A DNA stretch of 64,000 nt from Pseudomonadota bacterium. Its GTDB lineage: Bacteria > Pseudomonadota > Gammaproteobacteria > Burkholderiales > Gallionellaceae. The stretch lies in contig JAJYYO010000001.1 in NCBI GenBank assembly GCA_021800795.1, positions 62,001 through 126,000 on the forward strand, written 5' to 3'. The translations under genes and the position numbers were made by a program. This document shows positions 47,050 through 54,829 of the stretch, in pieces (position 1 is the stretch's first letter; the number at the start of each line of letters is the position of its first letter). A model generated the notes under the pieces. That model made no database searches, was not told where the DNA came from, and was given only the letters and a program-made list of their open reading frames with translations.

Positions 47050-47439
47050 ATGAAAATATCGCGCTATACATTATTGCTGGCACTTGCTATTGGCCTTTCA
47101 GCATGTGGCGACGCAGCGCAGCGAGTTTCGATCCCGGTTCAACACTGGAAAGAGATGGATGTTCGCATTGAAACTCACCCGAATCCGCCGCTCGCAGGCA
47201 TGTCGGAGATAGTCGTTATCGTGACAGGGCTGCACGGTAAACCAATTCAGGATATGACGGTTTCGCTGCGCGGAAACGATGCCATGCCGTGGGTGCAGGC
47301 TATACAGGATGGATATATGGGAGCGTACCGGCGAGCGATTGATATAGGAAGCGGAGATAATGCGCTGATTCAGGTGCGCTTGCAGCAAGGAATGGAGCAG
47401 AAAACTCTGCTCTTCCCGCTTAAATTGTCCGCCGGTTAA
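47050..47439 (+). CDS. Small lipoprotein with YtkA/FixH-like domain
   Basis: 129 residues. Lipobox AIGLSAC. The body (DVRIETHPNPPLAGMSEIVV, GKPIQDMTVSLRGNDAMPWV) has the immunoglobulin-like pattern of YtkA/FixH proteins. FixH is an assembly factor for cbb3 oxidases, so an accessory role fits. The stop overlaps the convergent gene at 47436. Confidence 0.65.
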   Translation: MKISRYTLLLALAIGLSACGDAAQRVSIPVQHWKEMDVRIETHPNPPLAGMSEIVVIVTGLHGKPIQDMTVSLRGNDAMPWVQAIQDGYMGAYRRAIDIGSGDNALIQVRLQQGMEQKTLLFPLKLSAG

Positions 47440-47960
47440 TTTCGTTTCTGCATTACGGTCAGCAGAACATTTGCCAGGTAGGTGGTAAAGCCGATCAGCA
47501 TGGTCGTGCCGGAAAGCGCTATCGACGGACCATAAAATCGATGTATCTCAGGTATCTCCTGAGGATTGCTGTGCAACAACAGTCCCTCCGTAATGCCAAA
47601 AAACATCTGTATGATGTAAAAACTGTAAACGCCTATGCTCACCCACCAAAAGGTATGATTGACCAGTTTGATCGAATAAATCTGCTTCCCGGTGAAAATA
47701 GGCAGAAGGTAGAAAGTAACACTCATGGCCAGCAATACCACTCCGCCGACCAGATTCATGTGTGCGTGTGCCAAAGGGTCTATCATGTGCCCTGGGCCGC
47801 CATAGGGACTGCCTATCGAGTCCAGCCATGCGCGAATCGGCGGCATGACCTGCAGCATGCCGTGCACAGTTCCGATAAAAAAAGAAAAGGCGGATAAAAG
47901 CAGAAACTTTAGTAGAGGGCGATGCAGAGAATCTGGACTCATGAGGAGGATAGGATACAA
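47436..47960 (-). CDS. Stand-alone C-terminal module of CcoN-type subunit I, copy 2
   Basis: 174 residues, four predicted helices, on the opposite strand to its neighbours. LAHAHMNLVGGVVLLAMSVT carries the H-x-H motif and KQIYSIKLVNHTFWWVSIGV matches the following CcoN helix. It diverges from copy 1 in the first helix (LLSAFSFFIGTVHGMLQVMP). No CuB ligands. Role unknown; an opposite orientation implies its own promoter. Confidence 0.78.
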   Translation of the reverse strand: MYPILLMSPDSLHRPLLKFLLLSAFSFFIGTVHGMLQVMPPIRAWLDSIGSPYGGPGHMIDPLAHAHMNLVGGVVLLAMSVTFYLLPIFTGKQIYSIKLVNHTFWWVSIGVYSFYIIQMFFGITEGLLLHSNPQEIPEIHRFYGPSIALSGTTMLIGFTTYLANVLLTVMQKRN

Positions 47961-48094
47961 GTAGCGGTTACTGTAAGAGGCAGCGTTAACCGATTAAGAA
48001 ACCGCTGGAGAAGAAAATTATTAAACGCCAGCCAAATAAAATGCCCGGCTAATGCCGGACACTTTTTAATCTAACAATAAACAGAATGCAGAGG

Positions 48095-48208
48095 TTATTT
48101 CTTTTTATTGTTTTCGGCGAGAAGGTTAATTCCCATACCGCCCAGTTTCACGGCAATGATTACGCCTGTCAAAAAAATTACAATCGGTACTAATAGCTCT
48201 ACTGGCAT
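48095..48208 (-). CDS. 37-residue single-helix membrane protein
   Basis: The product MPVELLVPIVIFLTGVIIAV... has one helix and a charged tail ending AENNKKK. GGGGAG seven bases upstream of ATG 48208 supports translation. It is similar in size to the other microproteins of this cluster. Confidence 0.65.
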   Translation of the reverse strand: MPVELLVPIVIFLTGVIIAVKLGGMGINLLAENNKKK

Positions 48209-48499
48209 AACTTACTCCCCAAATTTTGTTATAAGACTTATCAAAAAACGTAAGTGCAGCGTTTGGAAGTATAGCGGAATCATTTTTTTCACGCAATATA
48301 TAACTGGTTGCAGCGGCAGTTAAGGGTGTATTAATTCGCTACGCAGAAAGTTTTACAGAAAAGAAAATTTCTGTAATAAATCAAGTCGGACTGAAGGTTG
48401 AGTGCCAGGAATCAGGTTTGACCATGTTGCTTGCAGTCATCCCGATTCCAGGTCTCTTAATGTTTAAATCTGCCTGGCTTGAGGTAGGTGATCTATTAT

Positions 48500-48721
48500 T
48501 TAGATGCTGGCAGCTATGGTGGCAATCGTAACAGATAAGGCGCTGATCCAGCCAAGTTCGCTGACAAATTTTGTATCGGCAGGAGAAAGTTCCTCGTGGT
48601 TTTTAACTTTAGCGTTCAGTTTGGCTAAGTCAGCTTGTAATTCTTTCAGCTTTTCTTCTTGGGCGTGCAATTCTTTAAGTTTAAGTTCTTTTTCGGTATT
48701 TAAAGTATTGGTTGGTTCCAT
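48500..48721 (-). CDS. Coiled-coil protein with C-terminal membrane helix
   Basis: 73 residues from ATG 48721 (MEPTNTLNTEKELKLKELHA). A heptad-rich Leu/Lys/Glu helix is followed by FVSELGWISALSVTIATIAA, a short hydrophobic end. GAGGTCACTGCC precedes the start. Family not recognised; possibly a tail-anchored scaffold. Confidence 0.55.
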   Translation of the reverse strand: MEPTNTLNTEKELKLKELHAQEEKLKELQADLAKLNAKVKNHEELSPADTKFVSELGWISALSVTIATIAASI

Positions 48722-48933
48722 GGCAGTGACCTCGTGACGATACGTTAAGAAAAGACCCTTGTGTATATTTGGACACCACAAGATGATATCCTGTAAAGAT
48801 TGTATGTGTAATGTTTGTTGGGTGTCAATAGTCAGCTATTTGCACAAATAGTCCGCCTGGAATCAGAATGCAAGGTTTTATCCGATTTCTATTCGGTTGA
48901 ACCCCCCGGTCTTCTGGCCGGTGGAAAATTTTT

Positions 48934-49206
48934 TCAATTAACCGGGAAATACGCTGTATGAAAAGTTTTGCGAATAGGTCGGGTGAGGCTTGACGAAACA
49001 TACGGATTGCCTTTACATATGGAAAATTTGAATGTTAAAGGCGGACATGCGCAAATGATCCGAATTGCCTCAAATAAAACATCCATTGGAATAAAGCGGC
49101 GATATTTTTCTTGGTAGGCATGAGCTTCGATGCCGTCTTGATTGATTGTTAAGTTGCGATGGCTCCGAAGCCTTGTGGTTATTAAGGCTGGGGTAAGTAA
49201 TTTCAT
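48934..49206 (-). CDS. Hypothetical protein
   Basis: 90 residues from ATG 49206 (MKLLTPALITTRLRSHRNLT) with AAGGGA upstream. No membrane helix or known motif. It underlies an opposite-strand promoter candidate. May not be a gene. Confidence 0.3.
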   Translation of the reverse strand: MKLLTPALITTRLRSHRNLTINQDGIEAHAYQEKYRRFIPMDVLFEAIRIICACPPLTFKFSICKGNPYVSSSLTRPIRKTFHTAYFPVN

Positions 49207-49218
49207 GAAACAATTCCC

Positions 49219-49248
49219 TTGACAAGGTATGCGTGTCATCTTTACTAT
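49219..49248 (+). promoter_or_regulatory. Candidate sigma-70 promoter of the ccoN-like subcluster
   Basis: TTGACA (49219-49224), an 18-base spacer and TACTAT (49243-49248), about 170 bases before the gene at 49417. It would let the core oxidase genes be transcribed apart from the FNR-box promoter. Confidence 0.45.
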
Positions 49249-49416
49249 TTGCAACAATCTAAGTCTGTTTGTAGAGTTGGGAATGCCGATGGGTTGGGTA
49301 CGGGATACCAGTCTTTGCTGAGTATTTAGGTGGGATTTAAATCGTGGTTGGTGTTAGTGGGTCATGTGTTTCGGGAGATGCCTTGTTTTTTATAATTAAT
49401 AGCATAGGGGGGGTAG

Positions 49417-49698
49417 ATGAGTACAAATAAGCCTGTTGAACTGCGATCATTTTGGCTGATTTTTATAGGCGGAATGCTGACTGGAATGGGGAATGGCAGC
49501 GTGTTTGGTGCAACATTGATGTGTCTTATGGGGCGCGGTGGTTTTGCAATGTGGGGCGGGAATGGCGCAACAGCATACGATCCGTCGACATTTACCGGAT
49601 TTATAGACTGGGCGATGATTGTATTCGGAGTCGCTTTCTGTCTGATTCTGGTTGTTGCCTTGGGTCGCCATGAAAAATTAGAACGGGCAGCAGCCTGA
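49417..49698 (+). CDS. Two-helix membrane protein of the oxidase cluster
   Basis: 93 residues with helices FWLIFIGGMLTGMGNGSVFG and DWAMIVFGVAFCLILVVALG and a Gly-rich middle. Strong AGGGGGGG ribosome site. I do not recognise the family. Its position just before the microprotein and CcoN-like gene suggests an oxidase subunit or assembly factor. Confidence 0.7.
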   Translation: MSTNKPVELRSFWLIFIGGMLTGMGNGSVFGATLMCLMGRGGFAMWGGNGATAYDPSTFTGFIDWAMIVFGVAFCLILVVALGRHEKLERAAA

Positions 49699-49756
49699 TA
49701 TATTCGGGTGCTTGAATTGTCCGTTCGGGTGTAAATTTTATAAGGGGGTATTTGCT

Positions 49757-49867
49757 ATGGCTTTAATTGCTGGATCACTGGGTGTGCTATTGGCATTTTC
49801 GAGTATGTTGCTCTCGTGGTATATACTTATTCCACATGAAAATAAAAATAGTGGTGATAATCACTAG
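49757..49867 (+). CDS. 36-residue single-helix membrane protein (CcoQ/CcoM-like)
   Basis: The product MALIAGSLGVLLAFSSMLLS... has one helix followed by the hydrophilic tail IPHENKNSGDNH. AGGGGG precedes the ATG, and the next gene, the CcoN-like subunit, begins 32 bases later. Likely a small structural subunit. Confidence 0.7.
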   Translation: MALIAGSLGVLLAFSSMLLSWYILIPHENKNSGDNH

Positions 49868-49899
49868 CGCTGTTCATTTGAATAAAGGGGGATTAAAGT

Positions 49900-51306
49900 A
49901 TGTTTAAATATTTGTTGGCCAAGAATGAAGATATACCAGAGGGTTCTGCGGCGGTATTCTTCGGATTTTCTTCAATAATCTGGTTTGTAATCGGGACGGG
50001 TTTGGGATCTTTCAATGCGGCGAAGCTCGCATTCCCGGATTTCGTGACCGGTGATATGTATTTTGCCTTTGGGCATATGCGGCAAGTGCACGTGATGGCG
50101 GTAATTTTTGGCTGGATTTCGATGGCTTTTGCCATGGCCATGATGTATATAACGCCCATACTGGGAAATAACAAGTTGTGGTCCGAGAAGCTGGGTTTGT
50201 GGAACTGTCTGCTGTGGAACGCGGGTCTGCTGCTTGCGCTGACCTTGTTGTGGGCCGGAGTTTCATCGGGTCGCGAATATTCGGACTTTCCGTGGCCGAT
50301 CGATCTGTATCTGGCAACTTGTGTCTTTATTCCGCTCGCTGTCAACGTGTGGATGACGATTCTGAATCGTAAGACTCAGGGTATCTACACGACTAACTGG
50401 TTCTTTGCCGCTGCAACCTTCATGGTGATCATCGTTTTCCTGGTTGGTAATTCGCCTGAATTCTTCCATTTAACGGGTCTTACCGAGGCATACCTGACAT
50501 GGTGGTTTGCACACAACGTGCTGGGTTTGTGGATTACGCCGGTGGCAGCTGCGATTGCGTACTACACCATTCCAAAAATCACCGGCAATCCTTTGTATTC
50601 TCATCGTATCGGTCACTTGCACTTCTGGTCTGTGGTGGTGTTCTATTCCACGCCGGCAGCGCATCACCTGATGTCTGCACCTCTGCCTGAGTGGTTGAAG
50701 TCGTTTGCATCGGTGGAAGGGGTGCTGATTCTGGTGCCGGCAATTGCATTCGTATCCAACATCATGCTGACCATGAAGGGCAAATGGTACATGTTTGTCG
50801 AGAACGTCGAAGTGCGCTTCACTATCACCGGCTGTCTGATGGCTATTCCGTTGAATATGCAGGGTGGTTTCCAGCAAACTCGCGCGATTAACTGGTATAT
50901 CCATGGAACCGGCTGGATTGTGGCTCATGCACACCTGGCGCTACTTGGCTTCTCGACGTTCCTGGAAGCCGCTGCGGTTTACCTGGGTTTGCAAACGTTG
51001 TTGAAGCGCAAGCTGTATTCTCTGACGTTGGCCAACATGCATTTCTGGTTGTTGCTGATTGGCTTCACTACTTACTGGGTTTCGATGACGATCGCGGGTC
51101 TGATTCAGGGTGCCGGTAAGATTTACGAGGTTCCTTATATTGATGTGGTCATTGCGGAACATCCTTATATGATTGCGCGTTGGCTCGGGGGTACCCTGGT
51201 ATTCTTCGGTAACACGTTGTGGCTGTACAACATGTGGATGACTGCAAGAAAAGGCAGCGTAGTGCCACAAGGTCGTATGCCTCACGAGTTGCAATACGAG
51301 CGTTAA
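49900..51306 (+). CDS. CcoN-like C-family haem-copper oxidase subunit I
   Basis: 468 residues, about 12 helices. Low-spin haem histidine in MRQVHVMAVIFGW; CuB histidine in WWFAHNVLGLW, with a tyrosine 44 residues later (VVVFYSTPAAHH) at the position of the cross-linked catalytic Tyr, and the following HH completing CuB; H-x-H for haems b3 and b in VAHAHLALLGF. Conserved GREYSDFPWPIDL as in CcoN. The catalytic set is therefore complete for oxygen reduction, but the sequence is divergent (HAHLA for the usual HVHSG). It is followed by a CcoO-like gene. A non-oxygen substrate such as NO cannot be excluded. Confidence 0.9.
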   Translation: MFKYLLAKNEDIPEGSAAVFFGFSSIIWFVIGTGLGSFNAAKLAFPDFVTGDMYFAFGHMRQVHVMAVIFGWISMAFAMAMMYITPILGNNKLWSEKLGLWNCLLWNAGLLLALTLLWAGVSSGREYSDFPWPIDLYLATCVFIPLAVNVWMTILNRKTQGIYTTNWFFAAATFMVIIVFLVGNSPEFFHLTGLTEAYLTWWFAHNVLGLWITPVAAAIAYYTIPKITGNPLYSHRIGHLHFWSVVVFYSTPAAHHLMSAPLPEWLKSFASVEGVLILVPAIAFVSNIMLTMKGKWYMFVENVEVRFTITGCLMAIPLNMQGGFQQTRAINWYIHGTGWIVAHAHLALLGFSTFLEAAAVYLGLQTLLKRKLYSLTLANMHFWLLLIGFTTYWVSMTIAGLIQGAGKIYEVPYIDVVIAEHPYMIARWLGGTLVFFGNTLWLYNMWMTARKGSVVPQGRMPHELQYER

Positions 51307-51340
51307 TATTCTGCATCAGTAAAATTTAGGGAGATCAAGC

Positions 51341-52297
51341 ATGGCTGGATTTAGAGAGTATAAGATTGGTGCAAGGATATTTGGCCTGGCACTGGGAGGA
51401 TCAATGACGATTACATTGTTCTTCCCGAGCATCAACATCGCATCAACGTCTTCGACCGATGTTGCGCTTGCAAAACAACTGGCGGTTGGGCATGAAACAG
51501 GTTTCAATCTGGATGACCCGTTGTTGCAGGGAAAAAACAAGCCCTATGTCGTCTATCTCAAGAATGACCCGAAGACAAATCAGCCGTTGGCTCAGGCGAT
51601 GACTGTGTATGTCTATCCTGCGGGGGCGCCTTTTCCTGCCGGGATTATTCATCCGCGTATTTTGGGTGAAGGTATTGAGCAGATGAGCGTTGAGCAGGGG
51701 CATATCACCGATGCACGCAAGGATGCGGGTGCAGTCTTCGCTCTGGATAAAGGTGTTTATCAAGGCAAGCAGATCAGTTTCATCAATGACCTGACTGCAT
51801 CCAAAGGCTGGGCTCCGGCTGATGTGATGCGTGTGGCCAAGGATGAAGATGTATCGCACGCTGGCAAGGGTAAGACCATGTTTGTACGCGAGGGTTGCTG
51901 GTGGTGTCATACCCTGTTGCCGGAACAAACGCAGGACTGGCAGGTATTCGGCGCGCCACCTATGCAGGGTGACTTTAACGGAGAATCGCCAACCGCATTT
52001 GGTTCAGACCGTAAGGCGCCGGACTTGCTGCATGTGGGTTCACGCAATTCCTCCAAGGAATGGCTGATGATGCACTTCTTCAATCCGCGTCTGGTACAGC
52101 CGCATTCGATCATGCCTCGCTTCGACTATCTGTGGGGTGAAAAGGATGCGTCCGGCAACAAGATCGACTACGTCAAGTGGAGAGCCGAGTACACTGAATA
52201 CACTGAAGGTAAGCGTGTTACGCCTCCTGACGTTCCTAGTTACGCCAGCGATTCGGAAATCCGCAGCCTGGTTGACTTCATGCTAAGCCTTAAGTAA
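51341..52297 (+). CDS. CcoO-like monohaem cytochrome c with large insertion
   Basis: 318 residues against about 200 for CcoO. N-terminal anchor (IFGLALGGSMTITLFFPSI), haem motif in MFVREGCWWCHTLLPEQ, then the CcoO blocks SDRKAPDLLHVGSRNSSKEW and HFFNPRLVQPHSIMPRFDYL with the Met ligand. The extra 120 residues between anchor and haem (YVVYLKNDPKTNQPLAQAMT, AGAVFALDKGVYQGKQ) form a domain absent from ordinary CcoO. GGGAG ribosome site. Confidence 0.88.
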   Translation: MAGFREYKIGARIFGLALGGSMTITLFFPSINIASTSSTDVALAKQLAVGHETGFNLDDPLLQGKNKPYVVYLKNDPKTNQPLAQAMTVYVYPAGAPFPAGIIHPRILGEGIEQMSVEQGHITDARKDAGAVFALDKGVYQGKQISFINDLTASKGWAPADVMRVAKDEDVSHAGKGKTMFVREGCWWCHTLLPEQTQDWQVFGAPPMQGDFNGESPTAFGSDRKAPDLLHVGSRNSSKEWLMMHFFNPRLVQPHSIMPRFDYLWGEKDASGNKIDYVKWRAEYTEYTEGKRVTPPDVPSYASDSEIRSLVDFMLSLK

Positions 52298-52308
52298 GGA
52301 GGAATAAA

Positions 52309-52947
52309 ATGTCTTGGAATTTTGAAAAGCCGCTGGTCACGTTGTGCGATGCCGCGACCAATGAAGAAGATAAAAAACTTTGGGAAAAGGAAGACCTGGG
52401 TGGAATTACCGAGGACAATAACCGTATGCCCATGCCGGTCGTGCTGCTGGTTGTTCTGACTGTCCTTACGGCGTTTGCCGTGACGTTTCCGTTGTGGGGC
52501 CAACGCCCAACGGCTGAGCTGTACGCAGGTTTTGTCAAGGCGATGGATACACCTGAAGTCAAGGCGATTCAGAACGATGATGAAGCGATGAAAAAGATCG
52601 TTCAGATGAACAAGGGTGGCGGTATTATGGGCGGCCGATCTGCGGATGACATGATAGATCGTCACCCGCTTTCCATGAACGACTTGCGTATCATCAAGCC
52701 GCAGATTGAGACCCTGATGTCGAGTGGTGTGGATTTGGGTGAGTACACGGTTGTGGGTGATCGTGTCGTACTGGCAAACTTTGAAGGTAATCTCAAAGCC
52801 GATGGTACTCATGAAAGAAAGCAGCCGTGGTGGGATAAGGGTTACACGATAGATATCTTTTATCTTAGCTACTTCTTTATTATGGTGATTTTGCTCATCA
52901 AGCGTCTGCCTCCTTCAACCTGGCAGCCTAGACATAACAACCATTAA
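52309..52947 (+). CDS. Two-helix membrane protein, haem-less CcoP-anchor-like
   Basis: 212 residues. A hydrophilic start is followed by PMPVVLLVVLTVLTAFAVTF, then PLWGQRP, reminiscent of the CcoP N-terminal helix (P-x-W...Y-P). A periplasmic domain of about 115 residues and a second helix (IDIFYLSYFFIMVILLIKRL) follow. No CxxCH. The FPLWGQRP block recurs as FPFWGLRP in the 60658-61077 protein. TAAGGAGG ribosome site; coupled to the CcoO-like gene. Confidence 0.72.
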   Translation: MSWNFEKPLVTLCDAATNEEDKKLWEKEDLGGITEDNNRMPMPVVLLVVLTVLTAFAVTFPLWGQRPTAELYAGFVKAMDTPEVKAIQNDDEAMKKIVQMNKGGGIMGGRSADDMIDRHPLSMNDLRIIKPQIETLMSSGVDLGEYTVVGDRVVLANFEGNLKADGTHERKQPWWDKGYTIDIFYLSYFFIMVILLIKRLPPSTWQPRHNNH

Positions 52948-52956
52948 TTCTGCATG

Positions 52957-52983
52957 ATGGATTGGTGGCAATCACCAATCCAT
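52957..52983 (+). terminator. Intercistronic hairpin
   Basis: ATGGATTGGTG / CACCAATCCAT, 11-bp perfect stem with loop GCAAT, between the 52309 gene and the 35-residue gene. No U-run. Confidence 0.55.
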
Positions 52984-53006
52984 ATTCACAACTTTCGGAG
53001 AATAAT

Positions 53007-53114
53007 ATGATAGAACTCGATAACGGCCCGGTCGTACTTGGAGCGCTTGTTTTAATTGCTTTTGGTTTGCCATTTCTTTACAGTTTTTTCATTGACCGCA
53101 ATCAAAAAGACTGA
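53007..53114 (+). CDS. 35-residue single-helix membrane protein (CcoQ-like)
   Basis: The product MIELDNGPVVLGALVLIAFG... has a short acidic start, one helix and a charged end (FIDRNQKD), the CcoQ-type arrangement. CGGAG precedes the ATG. Confidence 0.72.
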   Translation: MIELDNGPVVLGALVLIAFGLPFLYSFFIDRNQKD

Positions 53115-53174
53115 ATGCAGTTCAAGCCTTGAATTCACTCTGAATTTTTGTTGAAATCAAGGTAATGCACGCAA

Positions 53175-53207
53175 ACAAATGCGCCGCCAGGATAAGGGCG
53201 CATTTGT
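53175..53207 (+). terminator. Intercistronic hairpin
   Basis: ACAAATGCGCC / GGCGCATTTGT, 11-bp perfect stem with an 11-base loop, between the 35-residue gene and the 53304 gene. Confidence 0.55.
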
Positions 53208-53303
53208 CTATTCAAGATGCTGATGTTAGGTTTTCATCGATATTTGCCCGTTGCAGGCAGTTGGGCCTGCTTATTTGATGTCCGCATACAAACAGGAGTT
53301 AAC

Positions 53304-53606
53304 ATTCAAACTCTCGAATCGCATTTAACCGGTTTCATGGTTTCACAATTAAGTCCGGAGCTTTCACCAAAGCTTGATCTTAGTATCGAAGGCATGCAAA
53401 GTCAGCAGTTCAGTGTAGGTGTTTTCGTTTTTTTATTGATAGGAATCGTGGTTTTTTCCGCGATCGTTATTACGCTCATGTTCAATCTGAGTCGCAAGGA
53501 AAATTTGAAATCCGGTGAACGATGGATGTTGACGGCAGTTGTCATCGGTGTCGTGGTTTCGGTTATTATTGGTGCGTTGCAGATGTTGGGCGGCTACCTT
53601 TTCTGA
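53304..53606 (+). CDS. Two-helix membrane protein, possible ATT start
   Basis: About 100 residues. Helices FSVGVFVFLLIGIVVFSAIV and MLTAVVIGVVVSVIIGALQM. An AGGAG lies five bases before an in-frame ATT (53304), while the ATGs at 53217 and 53337 have poor ribosome sites. If ATG 53337 is used the protein has 89 residues. Family not recognised; the CcoH/CcoQ-like size suggests an accessory subunit. Confidence 0.6.
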   Translation: MQTLESHLTGFMVSQLSPELSPKLDLSIEGMQSQQFSVGVFVFLLIGIVVFSAIVITLMFNLSRKENLKSGERWMLTAVVIGVVVSVIIGALQMLGGYLF

Positions 53607-53628
53607 TATTTTATTTTGGTAAACAGCT

Positions 53629-53907
53629 ATGGCTAATTTTATTGAAACTCTTCCGGATGGCTGGACCATTTATCTGTGGCTGATCATCGGCGCCATGATT
53701 ATTGTGGCAGTGATTTACTGGATACGCTGGGGCATGAAGAATGAACAGTTTGATGAAGATATCAAATATGTGATGTTCGATGAACAGGATCGGGAAAAAA
53801 TGGATCCGGCTGAATACGCCAAGAGCCGTACCGTGATCAAGGCTCAAATCGAGAGCCGCAATCGTTTTCTGGCCAAAGAAGCTGCAAAACATAAGTCTGC
53901 GGTATGA
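53629..53907 (+). CDS. Single-helix protein resembling CcoS
   Basis: 92 residues. One helix (IYLWLIIGAMIIVAVIYWIR) followed by WGMKNEQFDEDIKYVMFDEQ, similar to the FWAVRSGQFDD-type segment of the cbb3 assembly factor CcoS, then a charged helical tail. The resemblance is short, so the name is tentative. The stop overlaps the next start (ATGA). Confidence 0.6.
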   Translation: MANFIETLPDGWTIYLWLIIGAMIIVAVIYWIRWGMKNEQFDEDIKYVMFDEQDREKMDPAEYAKSRTVIKAQIESRNRFLAKEAAKHKSAV

Positions 53908-54386
53908 AGGCAGGGGAAAAGTTTGTCCTGGTTTCGATCGGACTGCTCGTTCTTTTCAGTGTAGTTCGTTCCGAATTGCACGTTAAGGAAAAGCACGATA
54001 ATGACATTCCTTTCTACAGCACTGCCTCTTCCGATGTCGCCAAAAATGCGATGGATGTTATACGTAAGAATAACTGTAAAAATTGTCACTCATTGTGGAC
54101 GCTTAAAGACATGCTGGAGTCGGTCCCGGCCCCCATGCTGGATGGCATCGGTTCTTTGCGTACCGAAGACTGGTTTTACGATTATCTGTCGTCGCCTGAT
54201 CCGCAGAAGATATTGCCGACGCGCCTGAAGAAGGAATATGCTATGCCTTCTTACGCAAGCCTGCCCGAGGCCGATCGACGTTTGCTGGCTAAGTACCTGT
54301 CCAGTCTCAAGGTCAAGGACTGGTATCTTGAGCAAACAAAGGAAGCTGAATATAAAAAGCTGACTGGGTTGGAGTATAAAAAATGA
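53904..54386 (+). CDS. Membrane-anchored monohaem cytochrome c, second copy
   Basis: 160 residues with an N-terminal helix (FVLVSIGLLVLFSVVRSEL) and haem motif CKNCHS. YAMPSYASLPEADRRLLAKY supplies a likely Met ligand. Resembles CcoO C-terminal folds and is a likely paralogue of the 44847 cytochrome. Coupled to genes on both sides by ATGA overlaps. Confidence 0.85.
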   Translation: MKAGEKFVLVSIGLLVLFSVVRSELHVKEKHDNDIPFYSTASSDVAKNAMDVIRKNNCKNCHSLWTLKDMLESVPAPMLDGIGSLRTEDWFYDYLSSPDPQKILPTRLKKEYAMPSYASLPEADRRLLAKYLSSLKVKDWYLEQTKEAEYKKLTGLEYKK

Positions 54387-54829
54387 ATCAGCGTTTTCTG
54401 AACGGTTTGTTGGCCCTGATGGCGGGTTGTTTTGTCAATTATGTGGGTGACAAATTGCTCGGCGTCAAAATGGAGCTGTTTTCGGGTTTGTCTACATTCA
54501 GTTTCGCCTGGATAGTCGATGTGTTTGTTCTTCCCTTTTTTGTTGGTCTGCTGGTGGCCTGGATATTCGGCATGGGCGCAAAATGGCTATGCTATTTTCC
54601 GCCTCTGTTCGTACGTTGTTTCAGCTACGCGCAAATTCTGTATTTTACCGGAGTGCCGCATGGCAGCATCCTGAACCCCATGGGATGGTGGGGCCTCTAT
54701 GTCATTCTGGCCATGGAATCGGCAGCGATAGGCGGGATACTCGGCGAGGTGATGATCAAGAATGTTTATGGTCGATCAGCTGTTGCTTCGAGCAACAGCC
54801 AGGATGATTTATTGAAAGAGGAATCGTAA
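54383..54829 (+). CDS. Polytopic membrane protein, unassigned
   Basis: 148 residues with about four hydrophobic segments (LLALMAGCFVNYVGDKLLG, IVDVFVLPFFVGLLVAWIFG, WGLYVILAMESAAIGGILG). Ends in a polar tail. Family not recognised. Overlaps neighbours by 4 and 1 bases, so part of a tightly coupled block. Confidence 0.68.
   Translation: MNQRFLNGLLALMAGCFVNYVGDKLLGVKMELFSGLSTFSFAWIVDVFVLPFFVGLLVAWIFGMGAKWLCYFPPLFVRCFSYAQILYFTGVPHGSILNPMGWWGLYVILAMESAAIGGILGEVMIKNVYGRSAVASSNSQDDLLKEES

Noticed and set aside
49900-51306. NorB (nitric oxide reductase)
   Set aside because: The CuB helix reads WWFAHNVLG, without the NorB glutamates, and the catalytic tyrosine position of cbb3 oxidases is kept. A divergent NOR cannot be fully excluded.
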